From: Brachionus manjavacas
Lineage: Eukaryota > Rotifera > Eurotatoria > Ploima > Brachionidae
Assembly: GCA_019054805.1 (NCBI GenBank)
Contig: JAHQIY010000003.1
Location: forward strand, 6,324,001 to 6,388,000
Direction: 5' to 3'
Length of the DNA: 64,000 nucleotides
Part shown: positions 22,611-34,903 of the stretch, one piece after another
Layout: every line of letters begins with the position of its first letter
Numbering within the stretch: the first letter of the stretch is position 1
Program-made: the position numbers and the translations under genes
Notes under the pieces: model-generated
Database searches by the model: none
What the model saw: only the letters and a program-made list of their open reading frames with translations
What the model was told of the DNA's origin: nothing

Positions 22611-23550
22611 AGAGATTCTAGTAAAAACTTATATCAAAATTTTTAAGAGTCTATTTTAATATTTTCTATATTTTTATGTAAATGTTCTAGTCGTCATTTC
22701 TTTATTCAGTATTCTTCTTAAAAATGAATAAATAGTATCGATAGACCAGATTATTTCAAAAAAGAATTAAAAATTTTACTTATCATGTTATTTTGAAACC
22801 AATCACTGAAATCATTTTTTCTAAATGGATACTTGAAATCCTTAGGATTTTTATTAAAGAATCTGATTTTGAATAAATTCATTTTCATCTTTCGAACCTA
22901 CAAGGCTATTTTAAGGCTCTTTATTTTTCTCAAAAATCTCACTCACAAGATTTTGTTGGTCTTCTATTTAACTTTAAATTCATTTAAGACCCTAATCAAA
23001 TTTTTCACAAATATAGAATAAAAATTCAAAATAACAAAAAATATTGTTCTAAAAATTAAAAATGATGCGAAAAATTTATTCTTAACCTTTTCCTTATATT
23101 CGATTTACTTTTGAAGACGATTGTAGAGTTGTTATGAATTTACTTTGATAACTAATTTAGATAGAAGAAATCAAATTTTATTTTCAGATTCTTCAAGATC
23201 GATTATTTTATAAAAAATAAAAAAAATTAAAAAATCGACAAAATCAAGGTGTATTGTCGAAGAGCAAAAAAAAGTTGTTTTTTCGATTTTTAGTGGCAAA
23301 ATCATATTATTTAATTAATAAAAACTACATTTTCTATTTAACATATTTATGATAAATTAGCTTAGGGGTGTATCTGGAAAGTTATGAGTGTGTTTTTGGG
23401 TGTTTTGTGTTGTTTTTTTTTTCATTCGAAATTTAAAGGTGATGAAAATGGGTGTACAGTAAAATTCAGATAATTAGGAGTAAATGCATCAAAAAAAATT
23501 TGGACATTGATAAAAATTTTGGCGATTTACTCCTGGTGTTGTTTTTTTTG

Positions 23551-23587
23551 CAATCTTGATGGGTGTATGTTTCACCCATCAAGATTG
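23551..23587. other. Perfect 15-bp hairpin
   Basis: CAATCTTGATGGGTG at 23551-23565 is followed after a 7-base loop by its exact reverse complement at 23573-23587. Just upstream, AGGAGTAAAT (about 23478) and ATTTACTCCT (about 23524) form another inverted pair. The function is unknown. Confidence 0.6.
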
Positions 23588-24188
23588 TCTGAGGATTTTT
23601 TTCAATTCATATTTGATTAAAACAAAAAAATCAAAGACTCAAATTGACTATTATTTACACACTTTATAAAAAGATTTCAAGAAAACCACCAACACATTCC
23701 AACCGTTGTCAATTTACTCGCTGACCCTGTCCATTATACATAAACCAAGTTCTTTAATCACTAAAAAAACAAAAAAGGCACCAAATTTTTTGGAAATTTT
23801 TTTACAACAATAAAAAATATTTTACGTAAATTGTTGTAAAAAAGTTGAACATTATTGAAAATAGAAATTAGATTGTAGATAAAAAAAAATTTTGAATATA
23901 AAATCTTGTGACCAGATTTCTGGATATTTTATTTGGTGTTTTAAAGGTATCAATGTGATTAATTGGCCATATAGCAGCAGAGACCTTATAATTATAGTTT
24001 GCTCAAGAATTTTTGAAAGCTTTTCTGAAGTTATATTAAAATCTAAAAAAAATAATATTTAATTAATTTAATTAAAATTTTATTGTTTCTGATTCGAACT
24101 TCAATTTAGATTATCTAAGTGATCATTTTTCCATTTTTTTTTAAATGGGCTAAAACTGAAGTCAACATTTTTCAAATTTTTAAAAATT

Positions 24189-27100
24189 TTACAAAGATTT
24201 TAAATTTAATGAACAATAATGAGAACTTTCAGTGATTGTTATCGAAACTCTTCGTTCAAGCTTTGAAAAAACATCATTCTCAAAAGTTATATAATCTGTT
24301 TTTTTGCCAAATTTTAACCATTTTTCTAATTTATTTAAAATAAAATCAAAGCATTCATCGCCATCTTCATCCTCTTCTATTACTGTATAATTTTGAATAA
24401 TTATAGCTCTGGTAATGTTAATTGAAATAATTGTAATAACCATGTAATAAAAAATTGTAATTAGTGGTCCTAGAAATGGTGCTGATCCGTCATATATTTG
24501 ATTGTGAATTCTTCCGAGGATAATCATAAACGATGATTCGAATGAATTGACCAAAGTTGAGAATCCACGCAATTTTTCATTCAAAAGTAAATAAAATAGC
24601 TGAACAAACGCAACTAAAATTAAGAAAAAAATCACAAAAAATTGAAATAATTCTTTAGTCATCATTTTTAAGGAACTACAAAAATAGGATATACTGCTGA
24701 TGAATCTTAATAGTTGTATAAATTTAATTACTCCTAAAAATGCACAAAATCCCAAACAAATATCTAACTTATCACTCAAGTAAGCTAACTCATGAAAGTC
24801 GACGCGCTCAGCATCCTTAATTTTTTGATTTATTGATTCTCTAGTCCTATGCTGGGATAAGAAAATTGAAAAAGAAATCCAAGAGAATACAATCAAACTC
24901 CAATCTACTAAAACTGAATAATTTTTAAAATATTTAAATTTTTTCTTGAATAAAATGAAAATTTTTATCAAAAAGAAAAAACTAATCCATATTAAATAAA
25001 TAATTCCACAAATGTTAAAAAGAAAATGTTGCGAAGAAATATTTAATAAAAGGGGTCGGAAAAAAGCTGAATTTATAAAATTGCCAGTTGGTAACATTTC
25101 GAATAAAATAATACAATTACAAAATAGATTGAGATTTGGATTGAATGTTGAAAATTCAAATAAAACTGCTCTTGTTAAGTTATCGATCCAATTATTTTCT
25201 TCTAAAGTTTTTAAATCAAATATGATATTTTGCTTTGTTGAATTTAATTCATAGATATATCCACCGCTCATATACGTTCCATATTCACCATGATAATGGT
25301 AACTTATGTCAGAACTATCGTAGGCAAAACATTTGCTCAAATTAGATTCTTTAAGTAAACTTGAGTTGAATAACTTCCATTTTAAATCGAAGTTAGATTT
25401 TAGCTGGTTACCATTACTGAAATCATAATTACAAACCGAGTCCAAAACTCTGGTCGTTGTGCATGCTTCTTCAAAGATTAAGTTTAAGCTTAAGGTTTGA
25501 AATAATTTTAAGTTTTGTTAAAGTTGTCTTAATTTTTGGTTACTAATTATATATAATAATATAAATAAATTATTTATTTAGTTGTTTATCTGTACCGAGC
25601 TAATGCTATTATATAAAATATAAAAAAATAAAATAAAAATATCATAAGTTAAAACTTTATGTTGAAAAAGAGAGAAAAAAAAAATTTAAATGCTTGATTT
25701 TTTGTTTCAAAAATTACTTTTGATTTTTTTTTGCTGATTATCTAAAAAATATTTTTTCAATTTTTTTTTCCGCTTTCGATCAGTTCAAATCCAGCTAAGT
25801 GTCTAAATGAAACAGTAAAAATATTCGTTACAATTTTATAATTTGCAGTTAAGAAAAAAATTCTCATAATGATAAGAATTATTTCTTTAAAATGGATTAT
25901 TAGACTTAAAAGTTGTAATAAAACCAATTTATTAAAAATAATTTTTTTGTTTAAAAAATCTCAAGTTTATCTTAATAGCTTATAGCTGATCAATCATGTA
26001 ACAAGTATTCCTTTGACTTTCTAGAAAAAAGACAGAATAATTAAACTTGTAACAATTAATATTGAATTTTCCGGAAATTCTGCTTACTCACCGGAAATTA
26101 TTTTCTCATTTTTGAATAAAATGCACATCTGATTCGAATTTCTGTTTCTGCCCTTTTAAATGAAGTAATTTTTACCTTACTTTTTATTTTTTACCCTTAT
26201 TTTATTAAATGCAAAATATTCTGAAAAACAGTTTTAAAAATTAAAAACTTGGATGCGTTTTTAAGAGCAAGCTTGCACGCCGACCAAATTATTTCAAATT
26301 TGAATTTAGCACCAAAAAACACTCACTATCGGCACAATGGCTAGCTTCTTTTTGAAAAAAAGTTAATAAATAAACCCAAAATTTCTGAGCGATAAACAAT
26401 CCCCTGTTTTCTTGTTAAAGATTAAAAAAAATATTTTCTTTGAAAAGCTTTTTTGGAGAAACGTCAAATTTCAAATTATTTTTAAGCCAGCTTGATTTTT
26501 TACAGAAATTTATTTATTTAAGAAATTAAAAAAAAATTAAATTGTTGTAGTAGTAATAAATAAATAATTGAATAAATAAAGATTTTTTAAAATTCAGAAC
26601 CATTTCATATTCTTATAATAGTCTTTAGATTAAAGATGATTTTATTAATATTGTAAATTAAAATTATAATATTGGCAAAAAACATTTTTAATTTTGATTT
26701 TGATTTTTTGGCTTATAAATCTTAGATATATTATTTGAAGCATTTTGTTCATGACAACTTGAACTTAGATTCTTTTTTTTGAGGCTGTTTTGTTATGTGA
26801 AAATAATAATTTCCTGTTTAATTTTCTAAAGTTAGCAAAAGTATGTTAAGAACTTAATGACAAAAAGCCTTGAGTCCGCTTTAAAATCAAATTGTTTAAG
26901 TTTAATGCGTTATCAAAGCTCGAGTTTTTATGAAACATAAAGATAACTTTTTTGAGTTATACATTTGGTCCAGCTCTATAAATTGAATACAAAGAAATAC
27001 ACTAGCAATTCTTTCAGAGATGAAATTAAAAAAAAAAAATAAAATTAAAAAAAAAAAATATAAAAATAAAATTAAATTTAGTATAACATTATTTTTAGCT

Positions 27101-28543
27101 TAAAATATTTTAAAAATTAAAATAAACACCAATTCAATAGATTAAAAAATTAAACATTTCAGATTAAAAAGGTGCAACATAGTAATGGGTCAAAACAAAG
27201 TTTCCGGGTTAAGTTTGTGTTTTCATAACTTCCTCATTTTAAATGCAATTTTAGATCTGAAAACAGATTTAAAATCCTCAAAGTTTGTTTAATCCATATA
27301 ACTTTTATAACTTTTTTTTATAATAATTTTTAATAACAAATAATAATATTTTGACTTTCTGAAACTAAAAAAAATGAATCAAAGAGAGTTGAATATAATA
27401 AAAAGTTCAAGTTCGTGGAAAAACTTTTAGTTGGAGTTGTTGTGCCTGCAAAAAGAATCTCAAAGCCAAAGGAAAAAGAAGTTTGAATGTCTGAGCAGAA
27501 GATTGCTTTTCTTCATCAATAAGTATCATTCACACAAAAATTTTATATTATGGCACGGCTTGGCGAGCTCCCATTATGCAGAAGTGTCATTGGACTTAAA
27601 GATCGAAAATTCAATCGACCATGGAGATATGATAGATAACTCTGTAAATATGCCTGAAGCTAGACCTATTGAAGATTTTTGGTTAATTTTGAAAGGGAAA
27701 GTCTACGAGGATGGCTGAGAAGTGAAAAAAATGAAGAAGCAATGACCTTCTGAAAAAATTCCGGAAACTGTCTTCACCCGTTATGTTGCAATTTTTTTTT
27801 TAATTTTAATTTTGAGATAATGAAATTAGTATTTATTTGAAATAAAAATTAATACTTTTGTTTAATTTATGAAAAATAGTGAAGAATTTAATAATAAAAT
27901 CAAAAATAAAAATAAAATTAAAAGAGAAAAAAAAATATTATGAAATACTTAAAAATAAAGTATAGAAACGTAAACTCATTCAGGATAGATATTTCTACAA
28001 AACTAGTTAAATTATTTTGTGGACTAATTTTTAGTTAATGAAAGGATTAGCTTGGTACAAATTGACCAACTCTGATATTGACTTAGAATATATCCAACAA
28101 AAAATTAATCAAATTCTTAAAAACTTTAAAAATTTTAAAAATTAAGCTTGAATAAGTTTTGGAATACCATTTTTAACTCTTAGTTGTCTGATTATCGGAT
28201 TTTTAATTAGATACGAAACATAATCTGACATAAATTTATCATCATTTCTATAAAATGTCTCATTTACATGATGCGAAATCCACTTATAAACATTTTCTCT
28301 TCTATTTATCTAAAAAATATTTTTAAATTTTTTTCTTTATAATGAAAAAATTAACTCAAAATAGATCACCATTTTAAAAGAATTTTTTTTAAGTCCTATT
28401 CCAAAACTGTTTTTTAATGATCGTTGATAGCTAAATGAATCTTTATTGTTTGTTATATTTGACAAAATGAACAGTGTCCAGATAAAAAGGCAGTAAAAAA
28501 TTAGTTTAAATAAAATTATTTTTGATCGTCGCCTTTTAAGCAT
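24189..28543 (-). CDS. PKD2-like: Polycystin (PKD2-family) channel subunit, short form, 3 exons
   Basis: Exons 28543-28370, 28309-28168 and 25468-24189 join in phase to 531 codons plus stop. Polycystins are TRP-type cation channel subunits, often in cilia. Exon 1 gives a short basic N-terminus and the first membrane helix (residues ~9-30). Exon 2 has VYKWISHHVNETFY and, at the junction, RQLRVKNEAC, the conserved entry to the TOP/polycystin domain. Exon 3 holds the rest of that domain (MSGGYIYEL, FNPNLNLFCNCIILFEMLPTG), then five more helices at about 256-278, 294-310, 340-360, 379-401 and 438-463. The pore reads ILGRIHNQ, with Arg425 where PKD2 has an acidic residue (see findings). The long N-terminus, EF-hand and clear coiled coil of vertebrate PKD2 are absent. 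TTG precedes the ORF in exon 3, but the splice junction makes that an internal codon. ATG 28543 is the first ATG after an upstream in-frame stop. Confidence 0.85.
25562..25610 (-). mobile_element. Non-LTR 3' tail remnant in polycystin intron 2
   Basis: On the minus strand this reads GCATTAGCTCGGTACAGATAAAC followed by A/T repeats (AAATAAATAATTTATTTAT), the same terminus as at 22001-22048. It is only tens of bases long and sits about 100 bp upstream of exon 3. Confidence 0.55.
26863..27000. repeat. Diverged dispersed repeat, second copy
   Basis: GCCTTGAGTCCGCTTTAAAATC...TTTAATGCG is the reverse complement of 19613-19665, and CTATAAATTGAATACAAAGAAA matches 19533 onward in the same orientation. 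The two pieces are therefore arranged differently at the two sites, as in a palindromic or rearranged element. Confidence 0.45.
27185..27781 (+). mobile_element. Internally deleted Tc1-like element in polycystin intron 2
   Basis: The ends read ATGGGTCAAAAC on the left and, reversed, ACGGGTGAAGACAG on the right, each next to TA. The outer flanks are TGCAACATA on the left and TATGTTGCA on the right, so it sits in a palindromic site or has extended ends. Inside, 27431-27718 encodes degraded transposase: LFFINKYHSHKNFILWHGLASSHY, then MPEARPIEDFWLILKGKVYEDG before a TGA. The Asp expected before LASSHY is Gly. It is a dead relative of the element at 14468-15700. Confidence 0.75.
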
Positions 28544-30492
28544 GTTTGTCTGAGTCTGTTTTAGTAAATTTTCCAATTTGTTAAATTTTTTTCGTTAAGT
28601 TAAATTTAAATAACGATTTTTTAATAATGTTTATTAGAGGAGAAGATTATTGATAATGATTTTGTTTAAATAATTTGTACTGATAAAAAAAATTAATTAA
28701 AAACAAATAAAAAAAGCTAATAAAGTTGATTAAATATTGAGACATTTTTAGAGAGCTGATACTGAAAATTTTTTGTGTAAATAAAAAAAATTTCTATTCA
28801 AATTAAATACATTTGTTTGTATCTAAAACGTTTTTTATCCAAATGAATTGCGTCAATGGAATAACTGAATCAGATTTTATTATTTTATTTAATTAAGAAA
28901 TTTTATATAAAATTTACAAATTTTTTTTACAGAAATTGGTTCACAAAATCTGAAAGTTTTGAGTTAGGTTATAACTAACAATCTTTCTAACACTTAAAGA
29001 ATTGCTAAAATTTGAAACTTGTAAAAAAATTTGCTTTTTGGTAGTTTTTTTTTTAAAATCAATTAAATAAAAAAATATAATTTAATTGATATCAACAGTA
29101 AGATTTAAAAATCGGTAAATTAGTTCTTAGTTATTTAAAGATGAGTTATGAGATTTTTTTTCTTTGGCAATTATGATTCGAATTTCAAGTGTTTTTTGTT
29201 TTAAATTTTTTTGTTAATGCTAAGGTTTTATTTAAATTCTATTTTTTAATAAAAAATTTCATGAAATTTTCGAGTAAAAATTCCATGTTAATCTTGTAAT
29301 AGACTTTAGAGTATTTTTTTAACATAATAGCAACCAAAGCCTTCATTTTACTGAAATTTTTATACAATGAGGTATTACTGATCTTCTTTCATTATATAAA
29401 TTAAATATGAAATATAAATGAGTTTTTGAAATTTTTTGAAAAACATGTAAAGAAAAACCTCAACACATGGAGCTAAAACAGATTATTAATCAATAGCATT
29501 GTCAATAAATTTTAAGCTTAAATTATATCAAAACAAATTCCAAAAGAACAAAAAAAACTTAGGAAAAAAAAGTGATCCTTGCAAACTAGAAGATTAATCC
29601 CGCAACTTCAAAATTAAATGAAGCTTTTGACTATTAAGGCTGATTAGAGAGAATAAAATTAAAGGTATTTTTAATTCACTAAAGTAAAATTTTTTGCTTT
29701 TTTTTAAGTTTGAATGTTAATCAACAGTCTAATGTGCTTTTTCGAACAATGCCGATTTCTCACCATTAAACGAATGATTAATAATTATATTTATTTAAAT
29801 TTAAAAAAAATAGCAAAAAATAATATAAAAAATATTGCAATTAATATTAAATAAAATAAAATATATAAAATAAACAATTTTAGCTTGGGAAAAATTGAAA
29901 TAGTTTTATCAAAAATTAAATTAATTAATTAATTTTAACAAATTTAAATGAGCCAAGGTTTTGCACCTTGGCTCATATAATTTTTCTTTATTTCGTAAGT
30001 TAAACGTCAACAATCTTGATTCATTTGACACCAGCAATTCTTTCAGAGATGATGGCGAGCTCTTAAAATTCAATATTTTAAAACCAAAAAACAATATTAC
30101 TAAATATTTAAGAAGCAAGGGATTTCAGTAAAAACTTAGGGTTACTAAGATTAAAATTTAACAAAGATTTATTCAATCGAATTTAAGAAATTATTTTAAA
30201 GACATCAGGAAGTGAAATTTTGAAATTCTATTTAAATCAAGTCAATAATAAAAAAATGTATAGGTAAATTGATCAAAACGAAAAAAGGTGGTGAATTGGC
30301 CGCCTTAAAATTTTAAAAATTATTTACATCTTTTTAAAATGCTTCATTTTAAAAAATTAATGGTGTTTATTATCGAAAAACTTGAAGCTTAAATTTTTTT
30401 TGTTTTTTGAAAAAAGTTTTTGCAAAATTTTAGGTTTTTGTTTAACAAAAAAAAAACTTTGATTTTAATAATTAATTTTATTTGTCAAAAAT
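28544..30492. other. Gene-free spacer between the polycystin and FUT8 genes
   Basis: AT-rich; upstream of polycystin exon 1 and downstream of FUT8. A short perfect hairpin lies at 29948-29976. AGCAATTCTTTCAGAGATGA near 30031 repeats 27005 onward. No gene was recognised. Confidence 0.35.
29948..29976. terminator. Perfect 11-bp GC-rich hairpin
   Basis: ATGAGCCAAGG, loop TTTTGCA, then CCTTGGCTCAT. It stands out because the surroundings are nearly pure A/T. It is terminator-like in shape, but this is a eukaryotic context, so no termination role is claimed. Confidence 0.3.
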
Positions 30493-31456
30493 TCAATAAA
30501 AATCAATCACATTTATAGTTTTAAAAGTCGGAAATAATCCTTGCTGGTGGGTTCGCTTGTTCTTACCTTTCGAATATCCATTCCAATGATTTCCAGCCAA
30601 AGAAATAAGATCACCTTTTTTAAGCTCAATTTCGCCCAATTCTTTTACTGGTTGATGATCATATATAGCAATTACGTCGTGCTTATTTTGTCCTCCGAAA
30701 TAATAAACATCATCCAAAGATTTGAATCTCCACGATGCATCCGGAAAGCGAACTTGCATCAGTTCGTAAGACATACGACACACTTGAGATGAAAATGTAC
30801 ATACTAAATAATCACATTGTGATAAATGAAAAATGTCGAGTATGACTCCTTGAGCCGATTCGGGTGAATACCTTTTATCAAGAGATGCTGTTCTAGCATT
30901 TGATTCATCAACTAAAAAATTATAGTCCTTATATCTTAATTTTTAATGCATATTTATATAAAATTTAATTAAATGTTTTAAGATTTACTTTTCTTTTGCT
31001 TCCTGTAAAACTTTTGGTTCATCAGTGGCCAAATAGACACTTCTTGTTGCTTTTTGATCATTCTTTAAATCAATTATGTCGAAAAAATCTTTGGCATATT
31101 TCATATACTCATCTATGCTGTGAAATGCAGCTTCAGTTCCAATTTTATCTGTTCTTCGTACATGAATACTAAATATATAAAATTTAAGATTTCAAAAATA
31201 AGAAGTTCAAAAATTTTTCTATTTTCCTATTTATATTAAATATATTAATGTCCTATTATATTTGAAAATTTCCTGATCTTTCAGGAAATTAGCTTATTTT
31301 TTTATTTTTTTCCTCACTTTTTTAACTTACTATTAATTTTACACAATTACTAGTCATTTTGCGTAATAAGATTATTTTTCCTTTTTTTGAGTTTTTTTGT
31401 TCCAATTTAGACGGCTTCCGAGCAAGCTATCTCCGCAAGCTTGCTTGCTGTAGCTC

Positions 31457-31500
<44 letters not shown>

Positions 31501-34500
31501 AAAAATGTAAAAAAAGAGAATTAGTATAAAAATGTAAAAAAAAAATGTAATAAATTTAGAACTTTATCATATTAAAATACATGTATCAAAATATATTATA
31601 TTTTTAGAAAGGCAATTAAGCTATTCTAAAAATTTTTTTTTCCTAATTAAAAAAAAATTAATTGAGCTGTTTTGATATTTTTTTTACCTGTACGCTGTTT
31701 TAATTATAGCTATTTTAAACGATGCTATACTCCCAAAAAAAATAAGTAAGGTAGCAATTGCATAATGGAGCCTAATACTTGCTTTCTAAGTCTGCATTTT
31801 GATCATCTGTTAGGTTGAAGAAATTCAACGTAGGAATGAATTTTTGGCAAAATGTAAATAATTTTATATTTTTTTAATTTTATATTTTTTCTGAATATTT
31901 CAGAAAATTTAAAAAATCGCTATCCTATCATTCACCTAGGTTAGCAATTTATTAAATAACTGATTTTATGTTTTTATCAGTTTTTAACAAGTAATTTAAT
32001 GCTCTGTAATTTCTGAAACACAAGTCAAAAGAACAAGTAATTTTTGTGTATTTTTTAATTTTAAATAAATTCTTATATTAATAAATTGATGATTTATTCT
32101 TTATTTCGCAAATTTACAAAGATAGTTCAGTAATTTTGCAAATTTCCCGTTTTTTATAATTTACCATAAGTTTTAAAAAAGAAAATTCTTGAAAATAAAA
32201 TTATAGATGATTGACAAATGTCAAAACCAAGAGTAATGCAAACATTTTAGATATTTTTTTAACGTTCACTATAATTCTAAGTTCTTTTTAAGGTTGTTTG
32301 CAGTGGTTGTTATTTTCTATTGTCTTTCTTTTAGGTTCAAGAAATAGGAATAATTTTAAAAAGTAAAATTTATTTTGGAAAAAATCTAGTTTGAAATTTA
32401 GAATATAAAAATTTTTCATTTCAGTTATCATAAATGGGATCCTACCGTTTCCCATCTTCGCAAGTCTAGCTTGCTTGCTAGTTTTAACCTTTATTATTAT
32501 TTTTATTATTATATTTAGTGCCGCACTGAAACCAAATTTTTTTTAAAATTTGAAAATATGTTATTTTTCAATTCATTTTGAGTGCCGGGGTAGTTTTTAA
32601 ACAATACAATTTGAAAAAAATTTATTTTTATTTGGAATTTCAACCAGCTTATTTTTAAAATTATATTATTTGATGGAGCATTAAATTTCCAAAACATAAA
32701 TTAAACAAGTTTTACAAGTTAAAGTTACTATTAAATGGATGATATGGTTTAAACCACAGATGCTAGAAATAAAAACAAAGGGAGAATTCAAAAAAAAAAT
32801 AAAAACGATTATCAAAATTTAGTTTTTATTTTAAATTGAATTCATTTAAAAATTATTTTATATCATAGATTAGAAGATAAAATGAATTTTTTAGTATATT
32901 AAAAAAAACTGACATATTTTAAGTGTTATTTAAAAAAAATATTTCGAGAGCTTTTTTAGGGCTAAAATAATTTTTAATCCTTATTTCAAAACATTCAAAA
33001 TGAGCTATCTTTTTTCTTCTAAGAAAATGAAAAAAATATTTTTATCCTCAAGCACAGGTTCTATAAAATCATCTTGAGTAATTCAAATGAGCTTTTAAAC
33101 ATTTTGTTTTTAAAGGCAATTCTAAATTTTATTTCATTCCCTTCCTGTCGGCCGTGATCATGACAGCATGGAACGCTAAAAATTCAATTTCTTAAATAAA
33201 ATTCAAATTGGCCGAGAACTGCACTATTAATTTTGACTTACAATTAACTTGATTTCAAAGTCAAGTGATGAATTTTATTTAAACTTGTGTCTTAAAAACA
33301 AGTCTGGTGGAAAGCTATATTTATTTATTTATTCTTTTTTTAAGTTTTAAATTTATTTTTTTACGGAAATTTTGAGGAATTAATAAAAAACGCTCATGAA
33401 AAACTAGTTTAACCCTTAATGTATAAATAACATGAACAATACAAGAGATTTGATAGCTAACCGGACATTAAAGACAGAATTTTTGCTTACCCAACACAAG
33501 GAGTCTTGAACTTGATATCTTCAGTATGTTTGCCAACAATTTCTTGGAATTTTGAATTGAATCTCATTAAAAAAGACAATATTTGGCCAGACCACCATAC
33601 AAACGGATCACCATGAAATTTTTTAATTGCTCCAAGAAACTCTTTGGGAACACTTAGTGGTAAATAATTAGGCTTATCAATAATAGCGTCGATAATAGGC
33701 ATTTTAATTGCTTTAACATTTTCACCATGATTCTCTAAAAAAATTGATCATATTACTTTTAAATGAACTTATAAAGTTGTTTATTGAAGAATATTTTTTT
33801 GGCTCGATATAGAACTAAGAGAAGTATTGTTTGAGTTTAACTTCAAACTTTTGATTTCTACGAGAAAATTTCAAGCCATCAAAATTTTCTTCAATTACCA
33901 ATCTCTGAAATGAATAAAAAAATTTTGTCACACCATTCCAAGATGAATGGGATGCTTCTGAAGCTGAACATGTTTTGCTCAAAGGCTCAAAATAAGCTTC
34001 ATATCCTTTTTCATTGTATCGCCATCCGCTCGATTGCAGAATCATTGTTCGATTGGTAAAATAGGCAGTAATAAAACAATACATAACATGATGCATTTGA
34101 CAACCGAAGCCACACGATTTACCCATATCACAGATTATTTTTTTCCTGCTCTTACAATCGCTTGGATTTTGTAATTCTTTAAATTTATTTTGTACTTGCT
34201 GAGCTAGTTTTCGGGATTCAGATTTACGCCATTCACCCAATTGATCCGAAACAGATAAATTATAGCTGCTTGCAATCAATAGGCTTAGTTAAATTAAAAA
34301 TTATTCAATAAATTATTTAGACTTAATAATTAAACTTACTTTATTCGCTCTTGGAAATTTTTTTCTATAAAATCAAGATGAGAACTTAATTTTGTGGTCT
34401 CTTTCAAATTTTTAAGTTCGCCGATTTGGGAATTGATGAAATACGACACATCTTTGATGTCGTGATATATTTTTCGCCGGGTTTCTTCGAATTCATAACT

Positions 34501-34903
34501 TGGATCTGAATAAAAACAAAGCAAGATAAAATATTAAGGAATAATTGATTTGTCAAAATTTACTGAAAATTACAGCTTGGTCAGAGCTAAGCCCGGCAAT
34601 TTTTTTTTCATATTCCTGAGCTTTTTGTCTAAATTTTTTTTTTTCAATTCGGATTTTTTTCTTTTTAGATTATAAGAAATACCTTAGTTCATTTATTATT
34701 TCTTCGTTGTGGCGATTTTTAGCTTGTAAGTCAAAAATTTCAATCTCCGCTTTCCGAAACCAGTTGCTCAGGTCATTCTGATTACTAAAATCGCTTCTAT
34801 CTTGATAAAAATTCTTACGGGAATTTCCGAAAAATATGTACAAAAAACCGAACAGCCATAAGACTATTATGATCAAGAGGAAATATTTTATAGCGCTTTT
34901 CAT
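30493..34903 (-). CDS. FUT8: Alpha-1,6-fucosyltransferase (FUT8), 7 exons
   Basis: Exons 34903-34683, 34628-34564, 34505-34340, 34268-33934 (or from 34265), 33734-33491, 31168-30989 and 30934-30493 join in phase to about 550 residues, close to the vertebrate enzyme. FUT8 adds core fucose to the innermost GlcNAc of N-glycans in the Golgi. Order: short cytosolic tail, single membrane helix (about 6-26), coiled-coil stem, then the catalytic domain with LQNPSDCKSRKK, CGFGCQMHHVMYC, the GDP-fucose motif HVRRTDKIGTEAAFH across the exon 5/6 junction, VYLATDEP, and CTFSSQVCRMSYELMQ. The C-terminus is the SH3 domain unique to FUT8 (GNHWNGYSKGKNK). Exon 2's acceptor was chosen because it alone keeps the phase. 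Intron 5 is 2.3 kb and carries two non-LTR 3' ends; the other introns are 54-202 bp. Confidence 0.95.
31410..31577 (-). mobile_element. Non-LTR 3' end (family B) in FUT8 intron 5
   Basis: Shares two blocks with 44457-44615: GACGGCTTCCGAGCAAGCTA...GCTGTAGCTC and, beyond a TTA microsatellite, TGTAAAAAAAGA.AATTAGTATAAAAATG...AATTTAGAACTTT. Because both blocks recur in the same order, the microsatellite is internal to one 3' UTR, read on the minus strand from the reverse transcriptase fragment at 44600-45279. Confidence 0.75.
32450..32514. mobile_element. Diverged family-B-like 3' end
   Basis: CCATCTTCGCAAGTCTAGCTTGCTTGCTAG followed by TTATTATTATTTTTATTATTA resembles the CTATCTCCGCAAGCTTGCTTGCTGTAG block at 31430 and 44475. 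This is the second such piece in FUT8 intron 5. Confidence 0.5.

Larger units (their letters stand above)
21336..24188. other. Gene-free region with mobile-element pieces
   Basis: Holds the probable upstream region of the SLC25A32 gene, a non-LTR 3' tail (22001-22048), a foldback MITE remnant (22302-22610) and a strong hairpin (23551-23587). Short open frames such as 22833-23021 are hydrophobic artefacts of AT-rich DNA. Confidence 0.4.

Noticed and set aside
22833..23021. 62-codon Leu/Phe-rich plus-strand frame
   Set aside because: Composition is what AT-rich spacer gives by chance; no start context or homologue.
31460..31497. TTA tandem run as a CRISPR-like or satellite array
   Set aside because: It is a simple microsatellite inside a retroelement 3' UTR; no spacers or repeat units.
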